Shown in pieces: positions 1 to 10,636 of a stretch of DNA of 41,454 nucleotides; position 1 is the first letter of the stretch; each line of letters begins with the position of its first letter. A program made the translations under genes and the position numbers. The notes under the pieces are model-generated. The model saw only the letters and a list, made by a program, of their open reading frames with translations. It did no database searches and was not told where the DNA came from. Source of the stretch: Clostridia bacterium (lineage in GTDB: Bacteria > Bacillota > Clostridia > Oscillospirales > Acutalibacteraceae); contig JAFXAK010000042.1 of NCBI GenBank assembly GCA_017517135.1, forward strand, positions 1-41,454, read 5' to 3'.

Positions 1-134
1 CGCATAAAACAAGTTTTATGCTATAAGCAAACCTCGCCCTCGGCGTACCTTTGTACGCTGTCGGGGAAACCAAAAACAACACAAATGTGTTGTTTTTGCT
101 CGGTTTACTCATTCTGCGCATTTTTTCCTGCCCC
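1..134. repeat. Hairpin-rich dispersed repeat, copy 1 (left end cut by window)
   Basis: Nearly the same sequence recurs at 6015-6149. From left to right it holds a perfect hairpin GCATAAAAC/GTTTTATGC, an AAACC arm, a hairpin GCGTAC/GTACGC, a hairpin AACAACAC/GTGTTGTT, the closing GGTTT arm, and a right end TCTGCGCATTTTTT. That right end is the exact reverse complement of the left end of copy 2 (AAAAAATGCGCAGA, 6000-6013), so the full unit probably has 14-bp terminal inverted repeats. It is either a MITE/REPIN-like mobile unit or a repeated structured RNA. It sits beside the terminator of the downstream aminotransferase gene. Confidence 0.75.
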
Positions 135-136
135 CT

Positions 137-181
137 AAAAAAGCCGTGGCTGTAAAAAAACTTTCGTTTTTTTACAGCCAC
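137..181 (-). terminator. Rho-independent terminator of the aminotransferase cluster
   Basis: Read on the minus strand, a long perfect stem (GTGGCTGTAAAAAAAC pairing with its complement around GAAA) is followed by a GC pair step and six U residues. It lies just after the stop codon of the MalY/PatB-type gene and closes the minus-strand cluster 201-3394. Confidence 0.85.
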
Positions 182-200
182 TTTCTTTTGGCATATAATT

Positions 201-1346
201 TTACAATATATTCTTCATTCTTTCGAGAGCATCGGTAAGCACCCTTTCGGGAACGGCAATGTCAAGTCTTATAAAGCCCTTGCCCTCTTCGCCGAAAACA
301 TAACCGGCACTCGGCACAACCCCTGCTTTTTCTGCGAAAAAGTCAACTAATTTTTCGTCTTCAATTCCGAGAGCAGAAACATTAAGCCACGCAAGATATG
401 TGCCCTCCAAGGGCGATAAAAACGCTTCCGGCATATACTCACGGACAAACTCTGCAAGTATCTTGTAATTGCTCTGAATACGGCTGTTCATTTCGTCAAG
501 CCATTCGTCACACTCGGTGTAGGCTGCCAGCAGCGCGGGATATGAAAAGGCGTTTATACAGCCGTAGCCGTCAATTTCGAGCATCTGCTCAAAGGCTTCT
601 CTGAGCTTTTCGTTTGCAATAATTATATTCGATGTGCCCAGCCCCGCAATATTGAAGCTCTTTGAAGCGGCTGTGCAGATTATTGTGTTTCCGTTGTATT
701 TTTTGTCTATTGATGTCAGCACCGTGTGGGGATTTTTTGTTATGTCGAAATGTATCTCGTCTGATACAAGAATAACGGAATTTTCATAGCAGATTTCGGC
801 AACTCTTGTAAGCTCCTCCTTTGTCCACACTCTGCCTACGGGGTTGTGCGGTGAGCATAAAATGAGCATCTTGTTGTTTTCGTCACGGCAAAGCTCTTCA
901 AGCTCTGCGAAATTCATTTCATATCTGCCGTCTGTCAGAACAAGAGGATTGTTTACAAGAAGCCTTTTATTAAGCGTTACCGCCTGAGCGAAATGGTGGT
1001 ATACGGGAGGCTGGATGATAACCCCCTCCCCCGCATTCGTGAAGGTCTTGACTGCCGTGTGTATCGCACTTACTATACCGTAGGTGCACACTATCCATTC
1101 GGGTGAAATTTCCCAGTTGTGTCTGCGCTTCATAAAGTCACACACAACCGAGCGGTATTTTTCATCGGGTGCGGTGTAGCAGTAAAAGCCGTTCTGTGCA
1201 AAATCGGAAAGTGCCTTTCTTATTGCGGGAGCCGTCCGCCACTCCATATCGGCAACGGAAAAAGGGAACGAGCCTTTATATTCGTCTGTCCATTTTATTG
1301 AGCCGGTACCGGTTCTGTCGGGCACAAAAGAAAAATCGTAAGCCAT
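201..1346 (-). CDS. patB: MalY/PatB-family PLP-dependent aminotransferase (probable cystathionine beta-lyase)
   Basis: This 381-residue protein is a fold-type I PLP enzyme of the MalY/PatB branch. Family members cleave C-S bonds, for example cystathionine to homocysteine, pyruvate and ammonia, in the cytoplasm. The opening (DFSFVPDRTGTGSIKWT, then FSVADMEWRTAP) is characteristic of the branch. The PLP lysine is in TAASKSFNIAG (about K229), the Asn of CSPHNPVGRVW and the Asp of VSDEIHFD are present, and the C-terminal RLDIA holds the carboxylate-binding Arg. Length is normal. It is the last gene of a minus-strand cluster, 14 bp after the YhhN gene, and a strong terminator follows. Some relatives act mainly as aminotransferases, so the exact substrate is not settled. 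Confidence 0.88.
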   Translation of the reverse strand: MAYDFSFVPDRTGTGSIKWTDEYKGSFPFSVADMEWRTAPAIRKALSDFAQNGFYCYTAPDEKYRSVVCDFMKRRHNWEISPEWIVCTYGIVSAIHTAVKTFTNAGEGVIIQPPVYHHFAQAVTLNKRLLVNNPLVLTDGRYEMNFAELEELCRDENNKMLILCSPHNPVGRVWTKEELTRVAEICYENSVILVSDEIHFDITKNPHTVLTSIDKKYNGNTIICTAASKSFNIAGLGTSNIIIANEKLREAFEQMLEIDGYGCINAFSYPALLAAYTECDEWLDEMNSRIQSNYKILAEFVREYMPEAFLSPLEGTYLAWLNVSALGIEDEKLVDFFAEKAGVVPSAGYVFGEEGKGFIRLDIAVPERVLTDALERMKNIL

Positions 1347-1360
1347 ATTTTCACCCTCTG

Positions 1361-2083
1361 TTATATAAGCAATGTAAGCGAAGCCAAAAGAAGCTCTGCT
1401 GCAAAGTATGTAAACATATTGAACATTTTAAGGGGGATGTTCTTCTTTGCCCCGTCAACAAACATAAGAATTGATATTGAAAAGTCAGAAATACAGAAAA
1501 GTATCGCACCGGCTATTGAAACAACTGCTGTAACAACTGCATTTTCAACACCTGCCGAAATAACCGAATAGCCCAACTGAATTGCCTTACACATCATAGT
1601 TGTGATAACAGCACCGTAGAAAACAATACCGACCTTGATAATTCCGCTGAAGCTGAAACCGCTTCTTGCAGAGAAAACAAGGAACAGCACAACTAACACA
1701 AGAACAACCGCTATCTGCCAGGGGACAAAGAAGCTCTGCCCGGGATTCAATACGGCAATCTCTGTACTGTATGCCGCAATAAAGAAAAAATGAGCAGATA
1801 AAAAGCCGAAGAAGCCCACAACAATGCTCCACATTTTTGTTGAGTGCAAAAACAGATCGCCTATCCACGAGGCTATCAGCGCTCCGAGCAAAACCATATC
1901 GAATACGGAAAAGCCGTCGCCCGAAAGCCGGACACCTAAAAGACCTATGGCAACATAGCCCGTTGCCCCCGTCATTTTAAGAAGCATTGATTTTGCACAC
2001 GGTCCGTTCATCTGTGCCTTGACAAAAAACGGAGTTATACTCATAACAACGAGGCAAATCACGGCAAATAAAATTTTCATCAT
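1361..2083 (-). CDS. YhhN (TMEM86)-family integral membrane protein
   Basis: The product is a 240-residue polytopic membrane protein with about eight hydrophobic segments and very short loops. The pattern LGALIASWIGDLFLH near residue 70 followed by FFGFLSAHFFFIAAY matches the YhhN/TMEM86 family, whose animal members hydrolyse the vinyl-ether bond of lysoplasmalogens. Plasmalogens occur in many anaerobic Clostridia, so a lipid role is plausible, but bacterial members are little studied. It lies between the GDPD-like gene (27 bp upstream) and the aminotransferase (14 bp downstream), consistent with one transcript. The start ATG follows a GGGG-type ribosome site. Confidence 0.75.
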   Translation of the reverse strand: MMKILFAVICLVVMSITPFFVKAQMNGPCAKSMLLKMTGATGYVAIGLLGVRLSGDGFSVFDMVLLGALIASWIGDLFLHSTKMWSIVVGFFGFLSAHFFFIAAYSTEIAVLNPGQSFFVPWQIAVVLVLVVLFLVFSARSGFSFSGIIKVGIVFYGAVITTMMCKAIQLGYSVISAGVENAVVTAVVSIAGAILFCISDFSISILMFVDGAKKNIPLKMFNMFTYFAAELLLASLTLLI

Positions 2084-2110
2084 AAAATCCCCACCCTGTT
2101 CAAAAAATTT

Positions 2111-3394
2111 TTATTTTGCTCTTTTTTTGTAGAAATATATCTGTACGGCAATAACAACCGCTGCCGCAGCAATGCAAAGAAGTATTCTCGGTACGGTTAC
2201 GGTCGTGCCTGCAGTTCCGTCCTCAAGTGCCTCAAAATTGAGATTTATATCATCAACCGCCTTCTGAAGATGTGCGGCAGCATCGTTTATATCCTGTAAG
2301 GAAGAGGAAGCGTCTGCAAAAATTGCTTCGCTTTCGGCTATTGCATCGTTATATGCCTTGAAATAATCGTTTAGAGTTGTTGATGCAAACTCGGGAAGAG
2401 ACCAGTCCTTTGTATACTTTTCATAGAGCTTTTCGAGTCTCTCTCTTGCCGTATCACAGTCGGAGAGGTATTCAACAAAGAGGTCGGGAGTGTTTGTCAT
2501 AATAACCGAATAGCCTCTTGAAATGAGGTCATCCCACCACTTTACGCTGTCCTCACGCACTCCGCAGGTTGCAGAATCCGTTGGATTTGCCATTGCACGA
2601 AGCTTACCGTCAAAAAGACTTAAAAGAGAACGGTAGAAATTAATTCCGTATCTGTTTGTGGTTTTAAGATTTACACCCGTAAAATTACTGTCTGCCGCAT
2701 TCTCGATATATGAATATATTGCAAAAATTACATTTCCCTGCTTAGCACCCATAATAAAGGGGCGGTCTTCACATCCGTCAAGTGCATTGTTTATATTCTT
2801 TACGCTGTCTTCACAGTAAACAACGGTTGAGGTGAGAGTGCGTGTTTCCGATAAAAGTGCCGTTACATCAGCGAGAAGCTGAGCTTCACAGCCGAGCATT
2901 AAAAAGAAGTTATTTTCTCTTGAGCTTTCAAGTGCCTCTCTGAGTGTTGACACCTTGTACTCAGACTTCTCAGCGGATATTCCGCCCGAGCCTTCTGAAA
3001 GATAATACTCACTTATCTCCGCATATGTCATTTCGGCAATATTCTTATCAACACCGAGCATTCTGTTAGCCCAAGCATCCGCAAAAAGTATAAGCACACC
3101 GTCTGAGGTTTTCTTAACATCAGCAAAAACAAAATCAATACCTGTTTCTGCGGCAGCTTCAATTCCTGCAAGAGAATTTTCGGGATATTCGTGCCATAAG
3201 CCTCTGAAGCACACACCCACCGTGCGTCCGTCCGGGTTATTTATAACAAGGTCATACATTGGCATCTCTGCAAGTCCGTTTTCTTCTGTTGAAGCCGTTG
3301 TTTCCTCGACCTGAGAAGCCGCTGCGGGCAACAGCAAAGACATCAGCAAAATAAGCACCGTAAAAATAGAAAAAACCAATTTTTTTGAATTCAT
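2111..3394 (-). CDS. GDPD-like surface protein lacking catalytic residues (pseudoenzyme)
   Basis: The 427-residue protein has a signal peptide (residues 1-27), a TIM-barrel region resembling glycerophosphodiester phosphodiesterases (about 58-320), a helical stretch (about 325-385), and a C-terminal membrane anchor ending KKRAK. The family scaffold is recognisable: HRG...PENS appears as FRG...PENS, then DV..TSDGV, and near the end a TNTPDLFVEYL strand. The catalytic positions have changed: the first His is Phe63, the metal-binding Glu is Phe90, and the second His is Ala105. Asp92 and Asp106 remain. Phosphodiesterase activity is therefore unlikely; binding of a glycerol-phosphate polymer or lipid headgroup at the cell surface is one possibility. 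It is the first gene of a minus-strand cluster. Confidence 0.75.
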   Translation of the reverse strand: MNSKKLVFSIFTVLILLMSLLLPAAASQVEETTASTEENGLAEMPMYDLVINNPDGRTVGVCFRGLWHEYPENSLAGIEAAAETGIDFVFADVKKTSDGVLILFADAWANRMLGVDKNIAEMTYAEISEYYLSEGSGGISAEKSEYKVSTLREALESSRENNFFLMLGCEAQLLADVTALLSETRTLTSTVVYCEDSVKNINNALDGCEDRPFIMGAKQGNVIFAIYSYIENAADSNFTGVNLKTTNRYGINFYRSLLSLFDGKLRAMANPTDSATCGVREDSVKWWDDLISRGYSVIMTNTPDLFVEYLSDCDTARERLEKLYEKYTKDWSLPEFASTTLNDYFKAYNDAIAESEAIFADASSSLQDINDAAAHLQKAVDDINLNFEALEDGTAGTTVTVPRILLCIAAAAVVIAVQIYFYKKRAK

Positions 3395-3613
3395 AACAAA
3401 TACATCCTGTTTACATAATAATACTTATATATAGTAACATACTTAATGAGTTTTAATCAAGTTATTTGTAGCATAATATTACATTTATCCGTACAATTTT
3501 TACAACATTTTCCCTTTTTTCAAAAAAGTGATTATCATATTTTGCATATTTACAAATAATACTTTTTGTGGTACTATAATATAATGTATTATTGCCCGAT
3601 AGGAGAATTTCTG

Positions 3614-5029
3614 ATGTCATTTAAAAAGAAAGCCGTGGTATCGTTAGCATCTGTTGCTATAGACGGGGTACTGAAATATATAGATAAGCGTCCCGAGGAT
3701 GCATTTGTCAATATGCTCAATTACGCTGAAAAGCTTTTCGCAGGAAAGCTCTTCCCTGCCGAAAACTTCCCCAAGCTCAAAGCAGGTGCGGCAGATCCCG
3801 ACAACATATATGTTAAGCTCGGCAAAAGCATCTTAAACGATGTTGACCGTTCCATAATCAAGCGTGTGCTTCTCTCTCTCGGTGTTGAAGCAGGCTATTT
3901 CGGAACAAAAGAGGTCAGAGCAAACAGAGAAAAATACGATTGCAACATTCCTTTCCAGATTCTTATAGATCCCACCTCAGCCTGTAACCTCAAGTGCAAG
4001 GGCTGTTGGGCGGCGGAATACGGTCACAAGCAGAATCTCACCTTTGAGGAAATGGATTCGGTTATTTCTCAGGCAAAGGCTCTGGGCACACATTTTTATA
4101 TGTTCACGGGCGGTGAGCCTCTTATCAGAAAGAATGACATCATCCGTCTTTGCAAAAAGCACTCCGACTGTGCTTTTATGGCATACACAAACGGCACTCT
4201 TATTGACGATAAGTTCTGTGAACAGGTCAGAGAAGCCGGCAACCTTGCCTTTGCTTTAAGCATTGAAGGAACTGAAGAAAGCAACGATTTCAGACGAGGT
4301 GAGGGTGCATACAAGAGAACTATTGAGGCTATGGAAACTCTCAAGAGAAACAAGTGTCTTTTCGGTATCTCCGTATGCTACACAAGACAGAACCTTGATT
4401 ATGTAACAAGCGATGCCTTTATTGACCTTATGATTGAAAACGGTGTTAAGTACGCGTGGTATTTCAACTATATGCCCGTAGGTCACGGTGCGGACAAGGA
4501 GCTTATTCCCACTCCCGCACAGAGAAAATATATGTATTTCTGGCTTCGTAAAATGAGAAATTCAAAAACAGGCAAGCCTATGTTTGTTATTGATTTCCAG
4601 GATGACGGTGAATATGTTGGCGGATGTATTGCGGCAGGCAGAAACTATTTCCATGTCAACTCCGCAGGTGATATTGAGCCTTGTGTTTTCATCCACTACT
4701 CAGACTCAAATATCCGCACTCACACAATTCTTGAGGCTCTTAAAAATCCCCTCTTTACGGAATACCGTAAGGGACAGCCCTTCAATGACAATCATTTAAG
4801 ACCTTGTCCTATGCTTGAAAATCCCGAAAAGCTTCGTGAGATTGTAAAGAAGACAGGTGCTAAGTCCACTAACCTTATTAACGAAGAGGATGTTGATGTT
4901 CTTTGCTCGCGTTGTGACGATTTTGCCTACGAATGGGCTCCCGTTGCACAGGAAATCTGGGACACAACAAAGCATCCCATAACCCACACTCAGTATTACA
5001 GAGACGGCGGTAAGGCTAAAAGACAGTAA
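3614..5029 (+). CDS. Radical SAM protein with SPASM-like C-terminus
   Basis: Translation most likely starts at ATG 3614 (MSFKKKAVV), because AGGAG at 3601-3605 lies the usual distance upstream. An in-frame ATG at 3566 has no ribosome site. The 471-residue protein has an N-terminal helical region of about 115 residues and then the CX3CX2C motif that binds the radical SAM 4Fe-4S cluster (Cys124, Cys128, Cys131, in SACNLKCKGCW). The TGGEPL strand for SAM binding follows. Near the C-terminus, conserved cysteines (GGCIAAG, IEPCVF, RPCPM, LCSRCDDF) resemble a SPASM auxiliary-cluster domain. No peptide-modification precursor or partner enzyme is adjacent, so the substrate is unknown. A strong terminator follows, so it is probably monocistronic; a TATAAT lies at 3575-3580. 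Confidence 0.85.
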   Translation: MSFKKKAVVSLASVAIDGVLKYIDKRPEDAFVNMLNYAEKLFAGKLFPAENFPKLKAGAADPDNIYVKLGKSILNDVDRSIIKRVLLSLGVEAGYFGTKEVRANREKYDCNIPFQILIDPTSACNLKCKGCWAAEYGHKQNLTFEEMDSVISQAKALGTHFYMFTGGEPLIRKNDIIRLCKKHSDCAFMAYTNGTLIDDKFCEQVREAGNLAFALSIEGTEESNDFRRGEGAYKRTIEAMETLKRNKCLFGISVCYTRQNLDYVTSDAFIDLMIENGVKYAWYFNYMPVGHGADKELIPTPAQRKYMYFWLRKMRNSKTGKPMFVIDFQDDGEYVGGCIAAGRNYFHVNSAGDIEPCVFIHYSDSNIRTHTILEALKNPLFTEYRKGQPFNDNHLRPCPMLENPEKLREIVKKTGAKSTNLINEEDVDVLCSRCDDFAYEWAPVAQEIWDTTKHPITHTQYYRDGGKAKRQ

Positions 5030-5032
5030 ATG

Positions 5033-5061
5033 CAAGCCGCATATTATGCGGCTTGTTTTTT
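5033..5061 (+). terminator. Terminator of the radical SAM gene
   Basis: CAAGCCGCAT pairs perfectly with ATGCGGCTTG around a 3-nt loop and is followed by six T residues. It begins four bases after the stop codon and separates the radical SAM gene from the lipoprotein gene, which has its own ribosome site. Confidence 0.92.
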
Positions 5062-5089
5062 GATATTATATAGTAACGGAGGAAATAAG

Positions 5090-6001
5090 ATGAAAATTAA
5101 AAGATTTATTGCATTGTGTATGACACTTATTTTATGTCTTAGTGTTTCTTCCTGCGGCTACAGATTGGTTAAGGTTGAGGATCTTGAATCCACAACCGTC
5201 GGTGAAAACGGAACAAATACCGATACTGTCAATCCCACCCCCGAGGGAACAACCGTTCCCGTTGAAACAACAACAGATCCTGCCGATTTTTCAGGCATCA
5301 CCGTAAATTCAGACTACAGAAGCGTTGCAATGTCTAAAGAAGAGGTTGCCGATATGTATGCAAAAGCGGTAAACGATGTAAAGCTGCGTTGTCCGGGCTT
5401 TACCTGTACCTCACATCAGGAAATAAGCGATGTTAAAGCAGGTAACGGCGGCTTACAGCTTGCAGACAGAATTCTGCATCTTGTTGCCTCCGAGGTTATT
5501 CAGAACAACGATAACCTTGACTATAACACCACCGTTCAGCCCTATGACGACATAAGCGTGCGTGAATACTTCCCCGTTTTCGGTGAGGATTACGCCTGTG
5601 AAATCACCGATTATTCAATAATCACATCTGCCGCATGCTACACAAACGGTGCATATTATAAATTGGTGCTTACCGTTGCAGACACCTTAAATCCCGAGCC
5701 TAAAACAAGTCAGTTCGGCAAAATTATGACTCCCGTTGAGAGAGAGCCTATTGCTAACTCGATAGCACAGTATGTCCCCGTGCTTGATATGAAGCAGTAT
5801 CAGTTCGATATAAACTACACGGGCAACGAAATCACCTGTATCATAGAATGTGCATCAAACCGCATTGTGAGTATGACACAGAAAATGATTATGCAGATTG
5901 AAATAGACCTCAATCTCGATCTGGTTATTTTCTACACCACAATGATAGAAGCATCGGGCACGGTTATAAATCACCTTTCATACGATAATTTTGTATGGTA
6001 A
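5090..6001 (+). CDS. Putative lipoprotein of unknown function
   Basis: The start is ATG 5090, preceded by GGAGG at 5078-5082; the longer reading frame upstream overlaps a terminator. The 303-residue product has a lipoprotein signal peptide with lipobox SVSSC (lipidated Cys22). A Thr-rich linker follows (residues about 34-68, with TTVGENGTNTDT and VETTTDPAD) and then a globular domain of about 230 residues that I do not recognise. It should be anchored on the outer face of the cytoplasmic membrane. No catalytic motif is evident. Its stop codon directly abuts copy 2 of the hairpin-rich repeat. Confidence 0.8.
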   Translation: MKIKRFIALCMTLILCLSVSSCGYRLVKVEDLESTTVGENGTNTDTVNPTPEGTTVPVETTTDPADFSGITVNSDYRSVAMSKEEVADMYAKAVNDVKLRCPGFTCTSHQEISDVKAGNGGLQLADRILHLVASEVIQNNDNLDYNTTVQPYDDISVREYFPVFGEDYACEITDYSIITSAACYTNGAYYKLVLTVADTLNPEPKTSQFGKIMTPVEREPIANSIAQYVPVLDMKQYQFDINYTGNEITCIIECASNRIVSMTQKMIMQIEIDLNLDLVIFYTTMIEASGTVINHLSYDNFVW

Positions 6002-6149
6002 AAAATGCGCAGACCGCATAAAACAAGTTTTATGCTATAAATAAACCTCGCCACTTGATGTACACTTGTATGCCGTCGGGGAAACCAAAAACAATACATT
6101 CGTGTTGCTTTTGCTCGGTTTATTCATTCTGCATCATTTTTCCTGCCCC
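6000..6149. repeat. Hairpin-rich dispersed repeat, copy 2 (complete)
   Basis: This is the full unit matching copy 1 at 1-134. The left end AAAAAATGCGCAGA (6000-6013) would pair with the right end, which here has decayed to TCTGCATCATTTTT. The first hairpin is identical to copy 1. The second and third hairpins keep their pairing, but three G-C pairs have become G-T pairs. These are wobble pairs in plus-strand RNA but A-C mismatches in minus-strand RNA, and one extra A-C mismatch is present in the second hairpin. The left end overlaps the last bases of the lipoprotein stop codon. Confidence 0.75.
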
Positions 6150-6162
6150 ATAGAAAGTAAGT

Positions 6163-6196
6163 AAGCTGTAAAAAACGAAAGTTTTTTACAGCTTTT
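6163..6196. terminator. Bidirectional terminator between lipoprotein and atp operon
   Basis: AAGCTGTAAAAAAC pairs with GTTTTTTACAGCTT around GAAA. Plus-strand transcripts run into TTTTCATTT. On the minus strand the U tract is weak but the stem is strong and closely follows atpC. The stem resembles the one next to repeat copy 1 (146-181). Confidence 0.7.
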
Positions 6197-6213
6197 CATT
6201 TAATGATATTTTC

Positions 6214-6612
6214 TTAATTTTTCTTATTAAGCTCTGCCACGGTACGGGCAAGTGCGATGGCATTTTCGTTATGCACTCTGAGACTTTCCTTTTCGCGTGC
6301 TTTTTCTTCTTCTCGCAAACGGGCAATTTCTGCCTTTGCCTGTTCGAGGTTCTGCATCCATTCGGTTTCACCCACGAAAAGCCGTACGAGATTGTTTTTA
6401 ACCTCACCGAAGCCCGCATCGCAGACAGCCGTTTTCCATTCGCCGTTCTGCTTTACCTTTATACAGCCTATGTCTATTGCCATAATCATAGGTGTGTGAC
6501 CTTTCAGCACACATATTTCACCGTCAACACAGTTGCATACAAGCGATTCGATATCCCCGCTGAAAAAATTTCTGTCGGGGGTATATATTTCAACTCTGAA
6601 TGTATTTTCCAT
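6214..6612 (-). CDS. atpC: F1 ATP synthase epsilon subunit
   Basis: The 132-residue protein has the N-terminal beta-sandwich (TFRVEIYTPDRNFFSGDIESL, then GEICVLKGHTPMIMAIDIG) followed by a C-terminal two-helix domain rich in Glu, Lys and Arg. That helical domain is the part which, in bacterial enzymes, can extend into F1 and block ATP hydrolysis. It belongs to the central rotor stalk with gamma. It is the last gene of the atp operon, with a 5-bp gap to atpD. Length and architecture are ordinary. Confidence 0.95.
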   Translation of the reverse strand: MENTFRVEIYTPDRNFFSGDIESLVCNCVDGEICVLKGHTPMIMAIDIGCIKVKQNGEWKTAVCDAGFGEVKNNLVRLFVGETEWMQNLEQAKAEIARLREEEKAREKESLRVHNENAIALARTVAELNKKN

Positions 6613-6617
6613 AACTA

Positions 6618-8890
<2,273 letters not shown>

Positions 8891-8898
<8 letters not shown>

Positions 8899-10387
8899 TT
8901 TCGTAACTCCACTCTGCTATTGACTTTTCGATTTCCTCCCGTTGCTTCTCGGTCATATCACCGCTGAGATTCATTTCATTCATTACTGCAGAGCACTTTT
9001 CGTGCAGGAAGGACAACAGAGCTTCAGTTACTGCTGCATACTGATTCTGCTTTGTACCCACAAGCTTTCCTGACTTATAAGCAAGAAGCAGAGCGACCTC
9101 ATCAAAAAGAGAATAGGGACATCCCTTTCCCTGCTTGAAGATATTTACAAGACATTCACCCTTATCGAGCATACTCTTTGTTGCAGAGTCGATATCGCTG
9201 CCGAATCTTGCGAAAACAGCCATTTCTCTGTACTGTGAAAGCTCAATACGAAGCGAGCCCGACACAGCCTTCATAGCATTTCTCTGAGCACTTCTGCCTA
9301 CACGGGAAACGGAAAGTCCCGTATTTACAGCAGGTCTGACACCCGAGTGAAAAAGCTCGGATTCAAGGAAAATCTGACCGTCTGTGATAGATATAACATT
9401 AGTTGGGATATATGCCGAGAGATTTCCCGACATAGTTTCAATAATCGGCATAGCGGTTATTGAGCCGCCGCCGAGCTCCTCGGACAGACAAGCACTTCTT
9501 TCAAGAAGCCGTGAATGGAGATAGAAAACATCTCCGGGGAAGGCCTCTCTTCCGGGCGGTCTGTGAAGAAGCAGGGACATTGTTCTGTATGCCACGGCGT
9601 GCTTTGATAAATCGTCATAAACGATAAGCACATCCTTACCCGTAGCGGCAAAGCCCTCGGCAACCGTACAAGCACAATAGGGGGCTAAATACTGCATTGC
9701 GGGAGACTGCGAGGCTGTTGCCGCAACAACAACCGTGTAGCTCATAGCGCCCGCCTTTGTTAAAGTGTCTATAATCCCGGCAACATTTGAAGCCTTCTGA
9801 CCTATAGCACAGTAAACACACAGCACACCGCTGTTTTTCTGATTTATAATACTGTCTATTGCAATAGTGGTTTTACCCGTCTGTCTGTCACCGATAATAA
9901 GCTCTCTTTGTCCTCTGCCTATGGGAATCATACTGTCTATGGCAAGTATTCCCGTTTCAAGCGAGCGGTTTACGGGACTTCTCTCTATTATAGAGGGAGC
10001 GGGGCGTTCCGTGGGCATATATTTTTCAACAGAAAGAGGTTTGCCGTCAAGTGCTCTGCCTATGGGATCGATAACCCTGCCCAAAAGAGCTTCACCGACG
10101 GGAGCCTCTGTTACGGTACTTGTACCTCTTACGGGATCTCCCACGCTTACCTTATCGGCATTATCAAATAAAACGGCACCAACGCCGTCTTCCTCAAGGT
10201 CAACAGCCATACCGAAAACACCGCCGCCGAATTCAAGCAATTCACCGTAAAGTCTCTCGGGAAGTCCTTTGACGCGGACAACACCGTCACCCACTCTTGT
10301 GACCGTACCTAAACGGTACTCGACGGGAGCAACATTAAAATTTTCTATTTTCTTTTTAAGAAATGCACTGATGTTCATTTCCGACAT
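8891..10387 (-). CDS. atpA: F1 ATP synthase alpha subunit
   Basis: The 498-residue non-catalytic nucleotide-binding subunit has P-loop GDRQTGKT near residue 170, Walker B region VLIVYDDLSKHA, and the alpha signature PAVNTGLSVSRVGRSAQ with the catalytic-site Arg. The extreme N-terminus (MNISAFLKKKIENFN) keeps the helix that, in well-studied enzymes, docks on the N-terminal domain of delta. That is notable because the delta gene next door lacks this domain. It lies 16 bp after atpH and overlaps atpG by 8 bp. Confidence 0.97.
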
Positions 10388-10403
10388 TTTTCTGCTCCCT
10401 CCT

Positions 10404-10622
10404 TTATGCTGTAAGGTAGCGTTTCATTTCGTCAAGCTGCGTTCTTATACTTAAATCGAATATCTGACCGTCAATATTAAGGATAAAACCGCCGATGATA
10501 CTGTCATCAACAGCCTTACCTATAACCAAATCGAAGCCGAACTGTCTTTTTACCTTGTCAACAAGATAATTGTAGGTCTCCTCGGTCATATTCGATGCAA
10601 CTGTTATGATACATTTTCTCAT
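10404..10622 (-). CDS. atpH: F1 ATP synthase delta subunit, C-terminal domain only
   Basis: Operon position (between atpF and atpA) and the motif GKAVDDSIIGGFILNIDGQIFDLSIRTQLDEMKRYL identify this as delta/OSCP, but the product is only 72 residues instead of about 175-185. It matches the C-terminal domain that contacts subunit b; the six-helix N-terminal domain that caps F1 by binding the alpha N-termini is absent. It is not hidden elsewhere: atpF ends only 14 bp upstream, with no room and no frameshifted remnant. The gene is intact (GAGG ribosome site, clean frame), so this looks like a real short form rather than a broken gene. Confidence 0.85.
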   Translation of the reverse strand: MRKCIITVASNMTEETYNYLVDKVKRQFGFDLVIGKAVDDSIIGGFILNIDGQIFDLSIRTQLDEMKRYLTA

Positions 10623-10636
10623 TTTTTCTGCCTCAT

